From NCBI GenBank assembly GCA_023230565.1, contig JALNXD010000076.1, positions 1-7,686 of the forward strand: a stretch of 7,686 bases of DNA. Reading direction: 5' to 3'. How positions within the stretch are numbered: the stretch's first letter is position 1; every line of letters starts with the position of its first letter. Position numbers and translations under genes: made by a program. The notes under the pieces were generated by a model, which was given only the letters and a program-made list of their open reading frames with translations, made no database searches and was not told the DNA's origin. The DNA comes from Syntrophales bacterium (lineage in GTDB: Bacteria; Desulfobacterota; Syntrophia; Syntrophales; UBA2210). Below are positions 6,333-7,686 of this stretch, piece by piece.

Positions 6333-6373
6333 CTTGAGATCAGGTACCGGGTTATGGGCGCTCACACTAAAAT

Positions 6374-6422
6374 AGAAGGCTTTACCGCTGCACTTCTGAA
6401 ACCGCGACTGGTCGCGTTTTTT
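6374..6422 (+). terminator. Rightward intrinsic-terminator-like hairpin pair in ComEA-like 5' leader
   Basis: The plus strand shows CGCGAC (6403-6408), TG, GTCGCG (6411-6416), then six T residues (6417-6422): a compact GC-rich stem followed by a T-run, the form of a Rho-independent terminator. Just before it, AGAAGGC (6374-6380) can pair with GCACTTCT (6390-6397) with one bulged A. On the minus strand the same stems are not followed by a T-run, so termination would be for rightward RNA only. No rightward gene ends here, so the RNA would be an antisense or readthrough transcript. The same stems would also fold in the leftward mRNA leader. Confidence 0.55.
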
Positions 6423-6756
6423 CCGTGCATAGACAAGTGTGCAGAGTGACGCATCGGTGTGATGAATAGGAGCATGAGTCGGGGAAGCACACACGCGGCT
6501 GAAGAAATCCGGGATGTCTCTGTTTTTGTTTCAGTGTCTGATAGTTGCTGGCGGTTATGCAGTGGAATAAAAAATTATTCTTACCTGCGTGCGGTAGATT
6601 CTCTAATAAATGAATTTAAAATGCAACTTATTTTCTTTTAGTTTCTATTTATTTATTTCCCTCATTTATTTCATCACCTTCCTTCTTCTTAGCTGTCAAC
6701 ATTACTTTGCAGGATTCATAAAATGACCATTATGAAAATAATTCAATTAATTTTTC
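6423..6756. other. Gene-free intergenic stretch
   Basis: No convincing coding frame is seen. Composition changes from mixed (6423-6560) to strongly AT-rich (about 6565-6756), including runs such as TTTATTTATTTCC. A 6-bp inverted repeat, GAATAA-AAAA-TTATTC, lies at 6565-6580. Promoters for the leftward ComEA-like gene and the rightward acyl-CoA dehydrogenase must lie in or near this stretch, but I could not assign a strong -35/-10 pair for the leftward one. No tRNA or known riboswitch core was found. Confidence 0.5.
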
Positions 6757-6773
6757 AGTCAATTTGCTTGACT
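6757..6773. promoter_or_regulatory. 17-bp palindrome over a TTGACT hexamer, candidate operator
   Basis: AGTCAA (6757-6762) and TTGACT (6768-6773) are perfect reverse complements around TTTGC. The right arm is a 5-of-6 match to a -35 element and lies 100 nt before the acyl-CoA dehydrogenase start. Possible -10 partners are weak: TTTATT at 6793-6798 with a 19-nt spacer, or the unpaired TATGAT at 6806-6811. Acyl-CoA dehydrogenase genes are often under TetR-family repressors that bind short palindromes, so an operator is plausible, but the cognate protein is unknown. Confidence 0.4.
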
Positions 6774-6872
6774 TATAGTAAAAAGTACGATCTTTATTTA
6801 ACAACTATGATACAAGCAGTGCGGTCATATCAGGTAGTGAAAAAATAAAACAAAGCGAAGAAAGGAATGAGC

Positions 6873-7686
6873 ATGATCGATTTTACCTTGACTGATGAAC
6901 AAAAAGCATTGCAGGAACTTGCTCGCAGTTTTGCGAAAAAGGAAATTATTCCTGTTGCGCTCAAGTATGACAAAGAACCGTTTGTTCCGGATGAAATAGT
7001 AAAAAAAGCCCATGCCGCAGGGCTGATGAATATGACGACCCCGAAGGAATACGGCGGATATGGAATGGGGCAAGTTGAAGCATCGCTGATGAATGAAGAA
7101 CTTCTCGCAGGCTGCGCAGGTATCGGCGGCATGATCGGAATCAATTCGCTTGCCTGCGGTCCGATTCTTGTAGGAGGATCGGATGAACAAAAGCGGCGCT
7201 TCCTTATTCCACTGTGCGAAGCCGGAAAAACCGCTTCCTTCGGGCTCACCGAACGGGAAGCAGGATCTGATGCGGCAGGCGTGAAAACAAAGGCATTCCG
7301 GGAAGGGGACGGGTATATCCTGAATGGTCAGAAATGCTTTATTACAAATGCAAGCTACGCCTCCCTTTACACCATTTTTGCTACAGTAGATTCTACAAAA
7401 GGAACTAAAGGAATTACTGCCTTTGTCGTACCTCGGGAAACTCCGGGAGTCTCCATTGGAAAGGTCGAAGATAAAATGGGTATGAGGGCGCTTAATGTGG
7501 CTGAAGTCAATCTTGACGATGTAGTCGTGCCGGCGGAAAACGTACTGGGGAGTGAAGGAGAAGGCTTCAAGATAGCCATGAAAACTCTTGATGAAGGACG
7601 CATCAATATCGCCACGACAGGACTCGGGGTAGCCAGAGCCGCTTTTGAAGCCGCTCTTTCGTATGCCAAAGAACGAAGACAGTTCG
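6873..7686 (+). CDS. Acyl-CoA dehydrogenase, medium-chain-like, N-terminal part (runs off right edge)
   Basis: 271 complete codons are present of a family usually about 380 aa. The protein is an FAD flavoenzyme that oxidises acyl-CoA to trans-2-enoyl-CoA in the cytoplasm and passes electrons to ETF. Seen in order are the helical N-domain (F-T-L-T-D-E-Q-K-A-L, 4-13), P-x-E-Y-G-G-x-G-M-G (57-66), E-E-L (75-77), the first acyl-CoA dehydrogenase signature G-L-T-E-R-E-A-G-S-D-A-A-G (124-136), N-G-Q-K-x-F-I-T-N (151-159), L-D-D-V-V-V-P-A-E-N-V-L-G (214-226) and Y-A-K-E-R-R-Q-F (264-271). Details such as E-E-L-x-x-G-C-x-G-I resemble medium-chain (ACADM-type) enzymes. The catalytic Glu expected in the C-terminal domain lies outside the window. 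The ATG at 6873 is chosen because AAAGGA (6861-6866) sits 6 nt upstream; the in-frame ATG at 6867 directly abuts it. Chain-length specificity and direction (oxidation or a syntrophic/reductive role) cannot be read here. Confidence 0.93.
   Translation, partial: MIDFTLTDEQKALQELARSFAKKEIIPVALKYDKEPFVPDEIVKKAHAAGLMNMTTPKEYGGYGMGQVEASLMNEELLAGCAGIGGMIGINSLACGPILVGGSDEQKRRFLIPLCEAGKTASFGLTEREAGSDAAGVKTKAFREGDGYILNGQKCFITNASYASLYTIFATVDSTKGTKGITAFVVPRETPGVSIGKVEDKMGMRALNVAEVNLDDVVVPAENVLGSEGEGFKIAMKTLDEGRINIATTGLGVARAAFEAALSYAKERRQF

Noticed and set aside
6096..6449. Rightward 117-codon open frame opposite the ComEA-like gene
   Set aside because: It is the antisense shadow of a well-supported gene; its sequence has no independent protein features. 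The plus-strand terminator there is noted separately as a possible RNA matter.
6330..6450. Possible c-di-GMP (GEMM) or other riboswitch in the ComEA-like leader
   Set aside because: GEMM switches can precede comEA-like genes, but the conserved GGCAAA and GACGCAAAG cores are absent on the minus strand, and no other riboswitch core was recognised.
6321..6494. Upstream extension of the ComEA-like frame to 152 aa
   Set aside because: It would place about 58 non-hydrophobic residues before an evident signal peptide, whereas AAGGAGG sits directly before the internal ATG at 6320.
6459..6641. Rightward 60-codon open frame
   Set aside because: No ribosome-binding site, no recognisable motif, and it runs into the AT-rich non-coding stretch.
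1..7686. CRISPR arrays, insertion sequences, tRNA genes or defence genes
   Set aside because: No regularly spaced direct repeats, transposase motifs, tRNA cloverleaf or known defence domains were seen; all sizeable genes have housekeeping or metabolic assignments.

Overview
The window reads as ordinary chromosomal DNA from an anaerobic, Gram-negative bacterium. An oxygen-sensitive class III ribonucleotide reductase with its radical-SAM activase indicates anaerobic growth. A KdsD-type arabinose-5-phosphate isomerase indicates Kdo/LPS synthesis and therefore an outer membrane. With a secreted ComEA-like protein and an MCAD-like acyl-CoA dehydrogenase, the gene mix fits a Desulfobacterota (former Deltaproteobacteria, perhaps Syntrophales-like) genome. 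That placement is inference from gene content, not from a marker gene.

Left part (1-3250): the N-terminal 65 codons of purB (adenylosuccinate lyase) run leftward out of the window from a TTG start. A 246-bp divergent intergenic region separates purB from a rightward nrdD-nrdG pair with a 4-nt ATGA overlap. Just upstream of nrdD are two NrdR-box-like sequences, 31 bp centre to centre, overlapping a plausible -35 element and transcription start. This is the textbook layout for NrdR repression of dNTP synthesis.

Middle part (3251-5920): after a 157-bp gap with two inverted repeats come three co-directional genes. They are kdsD (SIS + two CBS domains, with all known catalytic residues in place when started at 3408), a thioredoxin-like protein carrying two copies of a TrxC-type zinc ribbon, and a CoA-diphosphatase-like Nudix hydrolase whose Nudix box is split by about 36 residues. 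The gaps are 56 and 12 nt, so one operon is plausible, but no shared pathway is evident.

Right part (5921-7686): a small leftward gene encodes a secreted helix-hairpin-helix (ComEA-like) protein of 94 aa, convergent with the Nudix gene. A rightward-reading intrinsic-terminator-like hairpin lies inside its 5' leader, so rightward transcripts from the Nudix gene may run antisense through it. Next is an AT-rich, gene-free stretch of about 550 bp containing a 17-bp palindrome over a TTGACT hexamer. It is followed by the first 271 codons of a medium-chain-type acyl-CoA dehydrogenase that runs off the right edge.

No tRNA, rRNA, CRISPR array, insertion sequence or defence system was seen. The most unusual items are the duplicated zinc ribbon on the thioredoxin-like protein, the split Nudix box and the antisense-facing terminator at the ComEA-like gene. 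I do not see a clearly new multi-gene system.
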